Shown here one piece after another: positions 6,442 through 16,297 of a DNA stretch of 18,556 nucleotides. A model generated the notes under the pieces. That model was not told where the DNA came from. It was given only the letters and a program-made list of their open reading frames with translations, and made no database searches. Source of the stretch: JBHEKP01 sp041859375 (GTDB lineage: Bacteria > Hydrogenedentota > Hydrogenedentia > Hydrogenedentales > CAITNO01). A program made the translations under genes and the position numbers. Each line of letters opens with the position of its first letter. The stretch's first letter is position 1. Location: contig JBHEKP010000337.1 in the NCBI GenBank assembly GCA_041859375.1, positions 1-18,556 of the forward strand, in the 5' to 3' direction.

Positions 6442-7764
6442 ATGGGCAGGTCTGTGTTGTCTGTTTTGATGCTGGCGCTGGCGTGCGCCGCCCTTCCGGC
6501 GGCGGGCGAGCTGCAAAACGTGGAGCTGGGCGGCTCGCTGAGCATCACCGGCTGGTATTACAACTACGACTCCATTCCCACAACCGCCTACATTGACCAG
6601 TTCACGCGCCTTTCGGTGAGGGGCGACTTCACGGACAACGTGACGGCCTTTGTGGAGGCGGCCTCCTACGACGCGTGGGGTGAGGATTTCCGCTCCGGTT
6701 TCCTGGGGGGCGGCGACTTCCGGGCGGACAGCACCGATGATGTGGAAATTTACCAGGCCTATGTGGAGGCGCGGGAGCTGTGGGGCGTGCCCCTGACGCT
6801 GCGGGTGGGCCGGCAGGAACTCGCCTTCGGCAGCGAGTGGCTGGTGGGCGACAACAGCGACTCCTCCCCGGTCTTCGGCCTGTCCTTTGACGCCCTCCGG
6901 CTGACGCTGGCGCAGGACACCTTCAGCCTGGACCTTGTGGCGGCGAAGCTGGCCGAGGGGATGAGCGGCTTCGGCGGGGACGACACGGACTTTTACATGG
7001 TCTATTTCAGCCACACCGGCGTCGAGGATCATGTGTTCGACGCGTACTGGATGTTTGTGCGGGACGACGCCGCGACGGCGGCCTTTGAAACCGACCTGCA
7101 CACGCTGGGCCTGCGCGCGGCGGGCGCATTCGGCGCGCTGGACTATGAGGTGGAGGCGGCGTGGCAGACCGGCGGCGTGGAGGGGCTTTTCAGCGCCTGC
7201 CCGGCGGGCTTCGGCACCGCCGACACGGACTACGGCGCGCCCGCCGCGGCAGCGACCGTCGGCTACACCCTTGAGTGCCCGTGGACACCCCGGATTTTCG
7301 CCTCCTTCGCGTACCTTGGCGGCGGCGACCCGGACAGGAGCCCCTTTTCCAACGACCGCACCCTGCCCTTCAACCGGCTCTTTTCCGATGTGGAATACAC
7401 CGAATTCCTGGCCTTCACCGACATGACCAACATCCTCTTCTACGGCGTCGGCGTCGAGGCGGCGCCCACGGAAACCGTGGCCCTTTCGCTGCTGGTCTCC
7501 CACCTTGAGGCGGACGAGGCCATGCTGGGGCCGGGCGGCTGGCTCACCCGCGACGAGATTCCCACCAACCTGGGCTGGGAGGCGGCGCTGTCGGCGGAAT
7601 ACCAGTACAGCGATGACCTGGGCTTCTACTTCACCTACGCCCATTTCTTCGGCGCGGACGGACTCGGCGGGAGTTATGTCATCTACAACGGGCTGTTCCC
7701 CTGGCAGGGCGACGGCGACGACGACTACGACGTGGTGTATCTCGGGTCCACCATCTCGTTTTAA
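6442..7764 (+). CDS. outer-membrane beta-barrel, alginate-export/porin-like
   Basis: Protein of 440 residues with a signal peptide (MGRSVLSVLMLALACAALPAAG, cleavage near 22). After it come alternating amphipathic strands rich in aromatic residues, ending in a terminal Phe (TISF), the usual outer-membrane assembly signal. The segment RVGRQELAFGSEWLVGD (121-137) matches the RxGRQ-x-L pattern of alginate-export-like barrels, and the N-terminal part (FTRLSVRGDFTDNVTAFVEA) is typical of this group. Likely role: diffusion of anionic or neutral glycans or oligosaccharides across the outer membrane. The start is well supported by GGAGGAG (6430-6436) 5 nt before the ATG; the open frame upstream to 5977 is antisense to the DUF2752 gene and not part of it. 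A terminator separates it from the hydrolase that follows. Confidence 0.82.
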   Translation: MGRSVLSVLMLALACAALPAAGELQNVELGGSLSITGWYYNYDSIPTTAYIDQFTRLSVRGDFTDNVTAFVEAASYDAWGEDFRSGFLGGGDFRADSTDDVEIYQAYVEARELWGVPLTLRVGRQELAFGSEWLVGDNSDSSPVFGLSFDALRLTLAQDTFSLDLVAAKLAEGMSGFGGDDTDFYMVYFSHTGVEDHVFDAYWMFVRDDAATAAFETDLHTLGLRAAGAFGALDYEVEAAWQTGGVEGLFSACPAGFGTADTDYGAPAAAATVGYTLECPWTPRIFASFAYLGGGDPDRSPFSNDRTLPFNRLFSDVEYTEFLAFTDMTNILFYGVGVEAAPTETVALSLLVSHLEADEAMLGPGGWLTRDEIPTNLGWEAALSAEYQYSDDLGFYFTYAHFFGADGLGGSYVIYNGLFPWQGDGDDDYDVVYLGSTISF

Positions 7765-7783
7765 CATTGCGCAGGCACGGTTC

Positions 7784-7817
7784 CCCCGGAACGGGACTCC
7801 GTTCCGGGGTGTTTTTT
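7784..7817 (+). terminator. Rho-independent terminator after the beta-barrel gene
   Basis: A perfect 10-bp stem CCCCGGAACG (7784-7793) with CGTTCCGGGG (7800-7809), extendable by one G-C pair, with a 4-6 nt loop, is followed by TGTTTTTT. It starts 20 nt after the stop codon, and the hydrolase start codon lies 31 nt beyond. It is the strongest intrinsic terminator in the window. Confidence 0.9.
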
Positions 7818-7848
7818 GCGGGTCGCATTTGGGAGAAAGGGCGGGAGC

Positions 7849-10800
7849 ATGAGAGCGTTTCTTGCGATGGCGGCATTGTTGTTCGCCCTGCCGGCCGCGG
7901 CGGGTGATTTGGAATTCAGCGACCCCGCGAACCTGCCGCCGCCGCCCCCGGACGCGCCGGGCTTCCCCGCGTCGGACGCCGGGCTGGACGCGCTGGAGGG
8001 CTTCGCCAGCCCGCCGCCGGGCTACGGCGAGGTGCCCTTCTGGTGGTGGACGGGCGACCCCCTCGACAAGGAGCGGCTGCTGTGGCAGCTGGACAAACTG
8101 CACGCCGCGGGGATTCCCGGGGTGCAGATCAACTACGCCCATGACCCCGCGATGGTGACCTATCCGGCGGAGCCGCCCATCTTCTCGGAGCCGTGGTGGG
8201 AAATTTGGCGGTGGATGGCGGGGGAATGCCGCAAGCGGGGCATGGGCATCGGCCTGAGCGGCTACACCATTGACTGGCCGGGCCATGACAACCTGTTCCG
8301 GAAGATTGGCGTCAACGACGGCTCCCTGCGGGGCGCGCATCTCCGGGTGAAAACCGCCGGGGCGAAGGGCAGGACGCCCTTTTCCATGGAGCTGCCCGGC
8401 GGCGTGGTCAGCGCCACGGCGCGGCGCATGGAGGGGAAAAAACCCGAACCCGGCCCCGGCACGGACCTGCTGGACAAGATCACCGGAAACCGCCTCGAAT
8501 GGACGCCGCCCAAGGGGCTGTGGCAGGTGGCCGTGGTCTACGCGGAGTCCCCGGAGTGGTCGGTGGACCCGATGAACCCCGCCTCGGGCGCGAAAGTGAT
8601 CGAGCGCTTTTTCCAGCCCTTCGCGGATCACTGCCCCTGTGATCTTTCCAAGGCGCTCAATTATTTCTTCCACGACGAGCTCACCTTCGGCGTGGACGGC
8701 TGGCTGTGGAACGGCCAATTCGCGGCGGAGTTCAAAAAGCGCAAGGGCTACGACATCCTGCCGCTGCTCCCCGCGCTGTTCATTGACATCGGCCCGGAAA
8801 CCCCGAAGGTGCGGCTGGACTGCGCGGACGTGATGGTGTCGCTGGAGGAGGAGAACTTTTTCCGCCCCATTTTCGAGTGGCACTGGAGCCGGGGCATCAT
8901 GTACGCGTGCGATCCCGGCAGCCGCGGCAAGAACCCGTCGGAATTCGGCGACTATTTCCGGTGCGTGCGCTGGTACGCCGCGCCGGGCCACGACACGCCG
9001 GGCGGCAAAGCCGACCTGATCAAGGACAAGGTGTCCAGCTCCATGGCGCACCTGTACCGCCGCCCGAGGGTGTGGCTGGAGGGGTACCACAGCCTGGGCT
9101 GGGGCGCGACGCCCGCCACCATCTTCGACTCGTCGTGCAAGAATTTCCTCTACGGCGCGAGCCTGCTCAACCTGCACGGGCTCTACTACACCACCCACGG
9201 CGGCCACTGGGAATGGGCGCCGCCCTGCTTCCATTTCCGCATGCCCTACTGGGAGCACATGGGCTCCTTCATGAAGTACTTCGAGCGGCTCGGCTACCTG
9301 CTCAGCCAGGGGGCGCACCGCTGCGACGTGGCGGTGATGTACCCCGTGGCGCCGCTGGAGGCGGGCATGGGCGGTGAAAAGACGGTGGCCGCCGCCTTTG
9401 AGACGGGCACGCGCCTGTACATGGACCACGGCATCGACTTCGACTTCATGGACTTCGAGTCGCTGGCGCGGGCGGAGATAAGGGACCGGCAACTGCTCGT
9501 GTCGGGCGAGGCCTACCGCGTGCTTGTGCTGCCGGGCATGGCGGCGGCGCGCTGGTCCACGGTGGAGAAGGCGCTGGCCTTCTACCGGGCGGGCGGCGTG
9601 GTCATCGCCACGGGCGCGCTGCCCGCCGCGTCGGACCGCGCGGGCCGGGAGGACGCCGAACTCGACAAGGCGGTGCGGGAAATTTTCGGCGTGACCGCCG
9701 CCGGGGCGCGGAACGAAAAAAAGACCGCGACGCAGCGCAATGACGCGGGCGGCACGGGCGCGGCCGCGGATTCGGACGCGGCGGTGGCGGCGCTCATATC
9801 CGCGTCCATCCCGCGCGACTTCATTCCCGGCGGCGGCGGCCAGGTGCTGCACCGCAAAATCGGGGAACGGGACGTGTACATGGTGATGGGCGCGCCGAAA
9901 AACTCGGAGTGCTTTTTCCGGGCGCGGGGCGCGGTGGAACTGTGGGATCCCTGGACCGGCACGGCCCGCCCGGTGCGCACCTTCACGGCGGAGGGGGACG
10001 GCACGCGGGTGCGGATGCCGCTGGGCGCGGACGAGGCGCAGGTGATTGTGTTCAGCCCCGGCGACGCCGGAACCGCGGTAACCCGGACGGATTTGGACGA
10101 GGTGGCGGGGGTTGAAACGCGGGACGGGAAACCCGAAGTCACCGGTTATGCCGCCGCCGGGGGCGAAAAAACCGCCACCGTGCTGGCGGGCGGCGTGGAG
10201 ACCACGGTGCGGGGTGTCGCCGCCGACCCGGCTCCGCCCGTCGCGCTCGACGGCGACTGGGAGGTGGAACTGGAGCCGAAGCTGGACAACCGCTGGGGCG
10301 ACTTCCGGCTGCCCGTCGCGGAGCGGATGATCGGCGCGGAGGCGCGGCGCTTCGCCCATGCCGAGGAAACCGCGCCCAACCCCGGATGGGAGAAGGCCGA
10401 TCTGGACGATTCGTCCTGGAAGACGGTGGCCTGCTCCTTTGGCACCCGCTTCTGGAAACTCGGCCCGATGCCGGAAACCACGCCCGAGGACGGGCGGGTG
10501 GCCGCGCTCACCCGCGTCAACCCCGGCGAACCCGTCACGGTGGGCGGCGCGGAGCACCGCTGGCAGCCCTACGACTACTCGACCCGCTGGGGCGTGGAGG
10601 GCGATCCCGGCCCGCAGGGCCACCACGGCCTGAAGAAGCTCATCTCCGACGACTTCATCGTTTTGGGCGCGCCGAAGTACAACGGCATCTCCATTGACTA
10701 CCAAAAGGAGGAGGCGGGGGGGCGCCATTACCTGTGGACCACGGCGCTGGCCCCGCGCGACGGCGCCGCGGTGATGCGCACCGGCGCGATGAAGCCCGCC

Positions 10801-11661
10801 GCCGTCTGGATCAACGGCGTCAGGGTGGAGGATTTGGCGGCGGCGGTTCCCCTCCATGCGGGGGCCAATCCGGTGCTGCTCCGCTACGACACGCCGGGCC
10901 GCACCCATTTCATCCTGGAACTGGAGGGCGCGCCCGCCGCGGCGGCCCCGGCCGTCCCCCTGTCCATGCGCTGGCACAACAACCCCGCCGTGCTGCCCTT
11001 TGACCCGAAGCCGGATGCGGCAAACCCCGCCGGCTGGTACCGATTCCTGTCGCCGCCGGGCCTGCGGTCCATGAGGATCACGGCGCGGGGGGCGGTGTCC
11101 GCATGGGCCGACGGCGTGCCGGTGGAAATGTCCCCCGGCGCGGCGCGCGCCGACGGCGCGGTGGAATACACGGCCACGGTGGCAAAACCCGCGGCGGGGG
11201 CGGTGCGGGTGGCGCTGCGGGTGGAGCAGGAGCGCGGCTGCCTGGGCGGCGCGGCCCTGCCCGAGCCGGTGGCGCTGGACTGCGGCCCCGGCGTGATGCC
11301 CGCGGGCGACTGGTCGAAGATGGGCGCGCTCGCGGACTACTCCGGCGGCATGTGGTACCGCAGGACCGTCACACTCACGAAAGAGCGGGTGGCCGGCCGC
11401 GTGGTGCTTGACCTGGGCGCGGCGGCCGCGTCCGCCGAGGTGCGCGTGAACGGCAAGCCCGCCGGGATCAAAATCACGCCGCCGTGGCGGGTGGACCTTT
11501 CCGGGCTGGTGAAACCCGGCAAAAACAAAATAGAGATCCTGGTGTGCAACACCCTGGCCAACCATTACGGCGCCATCCCCACCCACTACCGGGGCGACCC
11601 GGTGTCGGGGCTGCTCGGGCCGGTGGTCTTGCGGACGGAGCAGCCGGTGGTGCTGCGCTGA
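7849..11661 (+). CDS. large secreted glycoside hydrolase, GH106 (alpha-L-rhamnosidase)-like
   Basis: Secreted protein of 1270 residues with signal peptide MRAFLAMAALLFALPAAAG. The catalytic part starts with FWWWTGDPLDKERLLWQL (64-81) and KLHAAGIPGVQI, the entry to a TIM-barrel as in GH106-type proteins, where a W-rich first strand is followed by a helix and a GxGGV/GIPGV turn. Candidate catalytic acids, which I cannot confirm, are Glu277 in HDEL (275-278) and Glu411 in WLEGYH. A domain resembling the beta-sandwich of GH2-type enzymes begins near 795 (ALDGDWEVEL; DDSSWKTV). A C-terminal sugar-binding-like sandwich spans about 1150-1265, ending in DLSGLVKPGKNKIEILVCNTL. ATG 7849 is taken because it begins the signal peptide. 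Likely role: removing rhamnose or a similar sugar from complex glycans in the periplasm or outside. The exact family is less sure than the general class. Confidence 0.68.
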   Translation: MRAFLAMAALLFALPAAAGDLEFSDPANLPPPPPDAPGFPASDAGLDALEGFASPPPGYGEVPFWWWTGDPLDKERLLWQLDKLHAAGIPGVQINYAHDPAMVTYPAEPPIFSEPWWEIWRWMAGECRKRGMGIGLSGYTIDWPGHDNLFRKIGVNDGSLRGAHLRVKTAGAKGRTPFSMELPGGVVSATARRMEGKKPEPGPGTDLLDKITGNRLEWTPPKGLWQVAVVYAESPEWSVDPMNPASGAKVIERFFQPFADHCPCDLSKALNYFFHDELTFGVDGWLWNGQFAAEFKKRKGYDILPLLPALFIDIGPETPKVRLDCADVMVSLEEENFFRPIFEWHWSRGIMYACDPGSRGKNPSEFGDYFRCVRWYAAPGHDTPGGKADLIKDKVSSSMAHLYRRPRVWLEGYHSLGWGATPATIFDSSCKNFLYGASLLNLHGLYYTTHGGHWEWAPPCFHFRMPYWEHMGSFMKYFERLGYLLSQGAHRCDVAVMYPVAPLEAGMGGEKTVAAAFETGTRLYMDHGIDFDFMDFESLARAEIRDRQLLVSGEAYRVLVLPGMAAARWSTVEKALAFYRAGGVVIATGALPAASDRAGREDAELDKAVREIFGVTAAGARNEKKTATQRNDAGGTGAAADSDAAVAALISASIPRDFIPGGGGQVLHRKIGERDVYMVMGAPKNSECFFRARGAVELWDPWTGTARPVRTFTAEGDGTRVRMPLGADEAQVIVFSPGDAGTAVTRTDLDEVAGVETRDGKPEVTGYAAAGGEKTATVLAGGVETTVRGVAADPAPPVALDGDWEVELEPKLDNRWGDFRLPVAERMIGAEARRFAHAEETAPNPGWEKADLDDSSWKTVACSFGTRFWKLGPMPETTPEDGRVAALTRVNPGEPVTVGGAEHRWQPYDYSTRWGVEGDPGPQGHHGLKKLISDDFIVLGAPKYNGISIDYQKEEAGGRHYLWTTALAPRDGAAVMRTGAMKPAAVWINGVRVEDLAAAVPLHAGANPVLLRYDTPGRTHFILELEGAPAAAAPAVPLSMRWHNNPAVLPFDPKPDAANPAGWYRFLSPPGLRSMRITARGAVSAWADGVPVEMSPGAARADGAVEYTATVAKPAAGAVRVALRVEQERGCLGGAALPEPVALDCGPGVMPAGDWSKMGALADYSGGMWYRRTVTLTKERVAGRVVLDLGAAAASAEVRVNGKPAGIKITPPWRVDLSGLVKPGKNKIEILVCNTLANHYGAIPTHYRGDPVSGLLGPVVLRTEQPVVLR

Positions 11662-11673
11662 GCGCCGGGGTGC

Positions 11674-11702
11674 TTGTGCGTTTCGGCGTCTTGCGGCATA
11701 AT
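11674..11702 (+). promoter_or_regulatory. sigma70-type promoter of the FHA regulator gene
   Basis: TTGTGC (11674-11679, 3 of 6), a 17-nt spacer and CATAAT (11697-11702, 5 of 6) lie 56 nt upstream of the GTG start. The -10 is good and the -35 is weak, as often found where an activator helps. Confidence 0.42.
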
Positions 11703-11758
11703 GGCGGGCAGGGACGGACCGCGCTTTTTCCGCCCCGGCAACGGCAGGGAGTTGTTCC

Positions 11759-13589
<1,831 letters not shown>

Positions 13590-13600
<11 letters not shown>

Positions 13601-14435
13601 CCGGCCCGGCGGCCCCCAAAAAGGCCCCGCCGGGCGGGATGAGATCCTGCCGCCGTCGGTGTACGACGCGGACTACTACCTCAGCGAGGCGGTGGAGGGC
13701 CACGCGCTCTGGCTGCGCGGGGAAATGTCCGCCCTGCGCGGGAAGCACCTGGCCCTGCTCGCGCCCGCGCCGGGCATGGACCTGCTGGAAATCGGCTTCG
13801 CCCGGGGCGAGCTGCTCCGGGAATGCGCCCTGGCGGGCGCGCGCTGCACGGGCCTGGACTACTCGCCCGACGCCTGCGCCATCGCGCGCGGCACCCTGGA
13901 CGCCGCCGGGGCCGCCGCCGTCCTGGTGCGCGGCGACTGCCGCGCGCTGCCCTTTCCCGACGCCTCCTTCGACCGCGTCTTCGCCGGGGACGTGATCGAG
14001 CATCTGGCCTGGACCGGCGGCGTGCGGCTGCTGGCCGAAATGGGGCGCGTGCTGCGGCCCGGCGGGTTCCTGCTGCTCCACACCACGCCCAACCGCACCT
14101 TCCACCGGCGCGTCTGGCCCGCGCTGCGGCCCCTGCTGCGGCTGTGGAACCCCGGACTCGTCCGGGGCATGGACGGACAGTTCGCCGTGATGGACCGGGT
14201 GCACCTCTGCGAGCACACCCCCGCCATGCTGCGCCGCGCCGCCCGCGCCGCGGGGCTCCCCCCCCGGCGCACCCGCGTGTGGACCGACCCGGACCTGCTC
14301 CGGGGCGGCGAGCACCGGCTCACGGAATCCCTGGGCAAATCGCCCCTGTTCCGCGCCGCCGCCGCCGTGGCGGCGCTGCCGCCCCTGCTCCCCCTCCTGG
14401 GCAACGACCTCTACCTCCGCCACGACAAGCCCTGA
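13590..14435 (+). CDS. class I SAM-dependent methyltransferase
   Basis: Methyltransferase of 281 residues. Motif I is DLLEIGFARGELL (64-76), a variant of the glycine-rich SAM loop. Asp90 in GLDYSPDACAIA should bind the ribose, and the acidic DRVFAGDVIEHL (about 128-139) with LAEMGRVLRPGGFLLLHTTPN behind it is typical of the Methyltransf_11 group. The acceptor is unknown. The C-terminal hydrophobic part (AAAVAALPPLLPLLG) may touch the membrane. There is no in-frame ATG near the start. TTG 13590 overlaps the regulator's end by 11 nt and has GGAG (13579-13582) 7 nt in front, so translational coupling to the regulator is likely. The frame is open much further left, but that is the shadow of the regulator. 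Confidence 0.83.
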
Positions 14436-14455
14436 CGGGGAAATCTTCAACACGG

Positions 14456-14482
14456 ATGGACGGAATGGACGGGGTGGACGGA
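14456..14482. repeat. 9-nt tandem repeat, ATGGACGGA type
   Basis: Three copies of a 9-nt unit (ATGGACGGA, ATGGACGGG, GTGGACGGA) between the methyltransferase and phosphofructokinase genes. A related tract lies in inverse orientation at 18501-18540, with a 10-nt period. Both are in gene-free DNA. The rest of 14436-14671 holds only GC-rich sequence, a small CCGCGCGCGG palindrome at 14485-14494 before a short T-run, and the promoter region of the next gene. Confidence 0.75.
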
Positions 14483-14568
14483 TGCCGCGCGCGGGCGTTT
14501 TTCCGCGAATTTCCACGCAATCCGCGGGCCAGCTTTTCCGGTTTCGCCCGCCCCGCACCGCCCGCCGC

Positions 14569-14601
14569 TTGCATCCGAATTCCCGCCCGTGTCATTATAT
14601 T
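14569..14601 (+). promoter_or_regulatory. candidate promoter region of phosphofructokinase
   Basis: TTGCAT (14569-14574) is followed by an AT-rich pocket CATTATATT (14593-14601). With an 18-nt spacer the -10 would be CATTAT (4 of 6). It is the only AT-rich element in the 236-nt gap, about 70 nt before the start codon. Exact boxes are uncertain. Confidence 0.38.
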
Positions 14602-14671
14602 CACGCGCGGTTGCGCGCGTTCCCGGGCCGTAAAGGCCGTCCAAACATCCTAGAACACAAGGAGAACTGCA

Positions 14672-15883
14672 ATGTCCCGACTGGAAGGCAAGGCCCTCGT
14701 GGCCCAGGGCGGCGGCCCCACCGCGGTCATCAACCAGAGCGTCGTCGGCGTCGTGCTTGAGGCCCGCAAATACCCGCAGGTCACCCATGTCTACGGCGCG
14801 CTCCACGGCGTCCGCGGCATCATCGACGAGAACTTCCTCGACCTGACCGAGGCCACCACCCACAACCTCGAGGCCGTCGCGGCCACCCCCTCCGCCGGCC
14901 TCCTCTCCACCCGCGACAAACCGGACGTGGACTACTGCAAGAACATCTTTGAGATGTGCAAGGTCCACAACATCCGCTACTTCTTCTACTGCGGCGGCAA
15001 CGACAGCGCCGACACCTGCCGCATCGTCAACGAGCAGGCCCGCGAGGCCGGCTACGAGCTGCGCGTGGTGCACGTGCCCAAGACCATCGACAACGACCTC
15101 AAGGTCACCGACCACTGCCCCGGCTACGGCTCCGCCGCCAAATTCGTCGCCCAGGCCTTCGCCGGCGCCAACCTCGACAACCGCGCCATCCCCGGCGTCT
15201 ACATCGCCGTCGTCATGGGCCGCCACGCCGGCTTCCTCACCGCCGCCAGCGCCCTCGCCAAGAAGTTCCCCGACGACGGCCCGCACCTCGTCTACCTGCC
15301 CGAGCGCGCCTTCGTCCCCGCCAAGTTCACCGCCGACGTCAAGGCCGTCTACGAGAAGTACGGCCGCTGCGTCATCGCCGTGTCCGAGGGCGTCTGCGAC
15401 GAGAACGGCACCCCCATGATCGCCGCCTTCACCGGCGGTGAAAAGGACGCCCACGGCAACGTCCAGCTCTCCGGCACCGGCGCCCTCGGCGACCTCCTTG
15501 CCGCCCAGGTCAAGGCCATGGGCATCAAGCGCGTCCGCTCCGACACGTTCGGCTACCTCCAGCGCTCCTTCCTCGGCTGCGTCTCCGAGGTCGACCAGTT
15601 CGAGGCCCGCGAGGTCGGCGAAAAGGCCGCCCAGTACGCCGTCTGGCACAACATCGACGGCTCCGTCGCCATCAAGCGCGAGGGCGACTACGCCGTCTCC
15701 TACTTCCTCACCCCCCTTGAGACCGTCGCGCGCCACTCCACCGAGATGCCCGACAACTTCATCAACGCCGAGGGCAACCACGTCACCGAAGACTTCATCA
15801 AGTACGCACGGCCCCTCGCCGGTTCCATGCCCATGATGGACCGCATCCAGGCCCCCCGCGTCGCCAAGATCAAAAACGTCTAA
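14672..15883 (+). CDS. pfp: pyrophosphate-dependent 6-phosphofructokinase
   Basis: Interconverts fructose 6-phosphate and fructose 1,6-bisphosphate in glycolysis, in the cytoplasm; 403 residues. Seen: phosphate-loop GGGP (13-16), CGGNDSADT with GGND at 108-111, PKTIDND at 136-142 and MGRHAG at 182-187. In the PfkA family, Asp after GG-N/D (Asp111 here) and Lys in PKTIDND (Lys137) mark pyrophosphate rather than ATP as phosphoryl donor, so the reaction should be reversible. AAGGAG (14659-14664) lies 7 nt before the ATG. Codons end in C far more than in neighbouring genes (Ala almost always GCC, Leu often CTC), as expected for strong expression. It is a single-gene unit with its own promoter region and terminator. 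Confidence 0.93.
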   Translation: MSRLEGKALVAQGGGPTAVINQSVVGVVLEARKYPQVTHVYGALHGVRGIIDENFLDLTEATTHNLEAVAATPSAGLLSTRDKPDVDYCKNIFEMCKVHNIRYFFYCGGNDSADTCRIVNEQAREAGYELRVVHVPKTIDNDLKVTDHCPGYGSAAKFVAQAFAGANLDNRAIPGVYIAVVMGRHAGFLTAASALAKKFPDDGPHLVYLPERAFVPAKFTADVKAVYEKYGRCVIAVSEGVCDENGTPMIAAFTGGEKDAHGNVQLSGTGALGDLLAAQVKAMGIKRVRSDTFGYLQRSFLGCVSEVDQFEAREVGEKAAQYAVWHNIDGSVAIKREGDYAVSYFLTPLETVARHSTEMPDNFINAEGNHVTEDFIKYARPLAGSMPMMDRIQAPRVAKIKNV

Positions 15884-15927
15884 GGCGCCGCCCCCCGGCC
15901 CCCACGGCATCCCCCGCCCCCGCCACG

Positions 15928-15957
15928 GCATCCACCGCGGCGGGTGCGGTTTTTTTT
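15928..15957 (+). terminator. Rho-independent terminator after phosphofructokinase
   Basis: GCATCC (15928-15933) pairs with GGGTGC (15942-15947), with one G-T wobble, around an 8-nt loop. GG and eight T follow. Other GC pairings upstream could lengthen the structure. It marks the end of the high-GC block; sequence composition changes within the next 80 nt. Confidence 0.72.
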
Positions 15958-15988
15958 GCGCCCATCCACACCCATTCCTCTGGTTGCT

Positions 15989-16031
15989 ACTCATGGAGTG
16001 TAGACCCAAAGTGTTCATCCCCGCCTATCAT
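15989..16031 (+). promoter_or_regulatory. promoter and possible operator of the XRE gene
   Basis: TATCAT (16026-16031, 5 of 6) lies 6 nt before the ATG at 16038, so transcription should begin at or next to the start codon, giving a leaderless message; no Shine-Dalgarno is present. TAGACC (16001-16006, 4 of 6) with a long 19-nt spacer is the best -35. Just upstream, ACTC-ATG-GAGT (15989-15999) is a small dyad of the size XRE dimers bind, so autoregulation is possible. The operator is inference. Confidence 0.38.
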
Positions 16032-16037
16032 TTCCGC

Positions 16038-16262
16038 ATGAAAAATCCCTTACTAATCACCTTCGGAAACAACGTTCGTACCCGTCGTTTAGCTTTGAGA
16101 ATTTCCCAAGAAGAACTGGCCGAAAGGGCGGATCTCCACCGCACTTATGTGGGTGGGATTGAGCGGGGTGAGCGCAACGTCGCCGTCCTCAACATCGTTG
16201 CCCTCGCCAAGGCTTTGGAGTGTCCCCCTGAGCAGTTGTTTAAGGGGGTTGTGGGTAAGTAG
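16038..16262 (+). CDS. XRE-family helix-turn-helix regulator
   Basis: DNA-binding protein of 74 residues that is nothing but an HTH domain. Residues from about 8 on (FGNNVRTRRLALRISQEELAERADLHRTYVGGIERGERN) show the canonical pattern: SQEELAERA is helix 2, HRTYVGGIERG the recognition helix region, then a helical cap ending in LECPPEQLF. It resembles the small controller-type regulators found beside restriction-modification and other toxic or defence genes. The frame opens upstream to 15984, but ATG 16038 starts the fold and sits right behind a -10 element. It ends 35 nt before the nuclease-helicase gene and is probably co-transcribed with it. GC content is intermediate, clearly below the left-hand genes. 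Confidence 0.88.
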   Translation: MKNPLLITFGNNVRTRRLALRISQEELAERADLHRTYVGGIERGERNVAVLNIVALAKALECPPEQLFKGVVGK

Positions 16263-16297
16263 TTTCTACAAGGCTACAGTTCAGACAAGGTTTACCG

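Noticed and set aside
6415..11586. Minus-strand open frame of 1723 codons antisense to the beta-barrel and hydrolase genes
   Set aside because: Its product is dominated by Arg, His, Ala and Gly without domain patterns, and it spans two well-supported genes and a terminator. It is open only because G/C-ending codons on the plus strand avoid stops on the other strand.
14447..16018. Minus-strand open frame of 523 codons antisense to phosphofructokinase
   Set aside because: Translation is Gly/Val/Asp-rich repeats with no recognisable fold, a direct consequence of the C-ending codons of the real gene.
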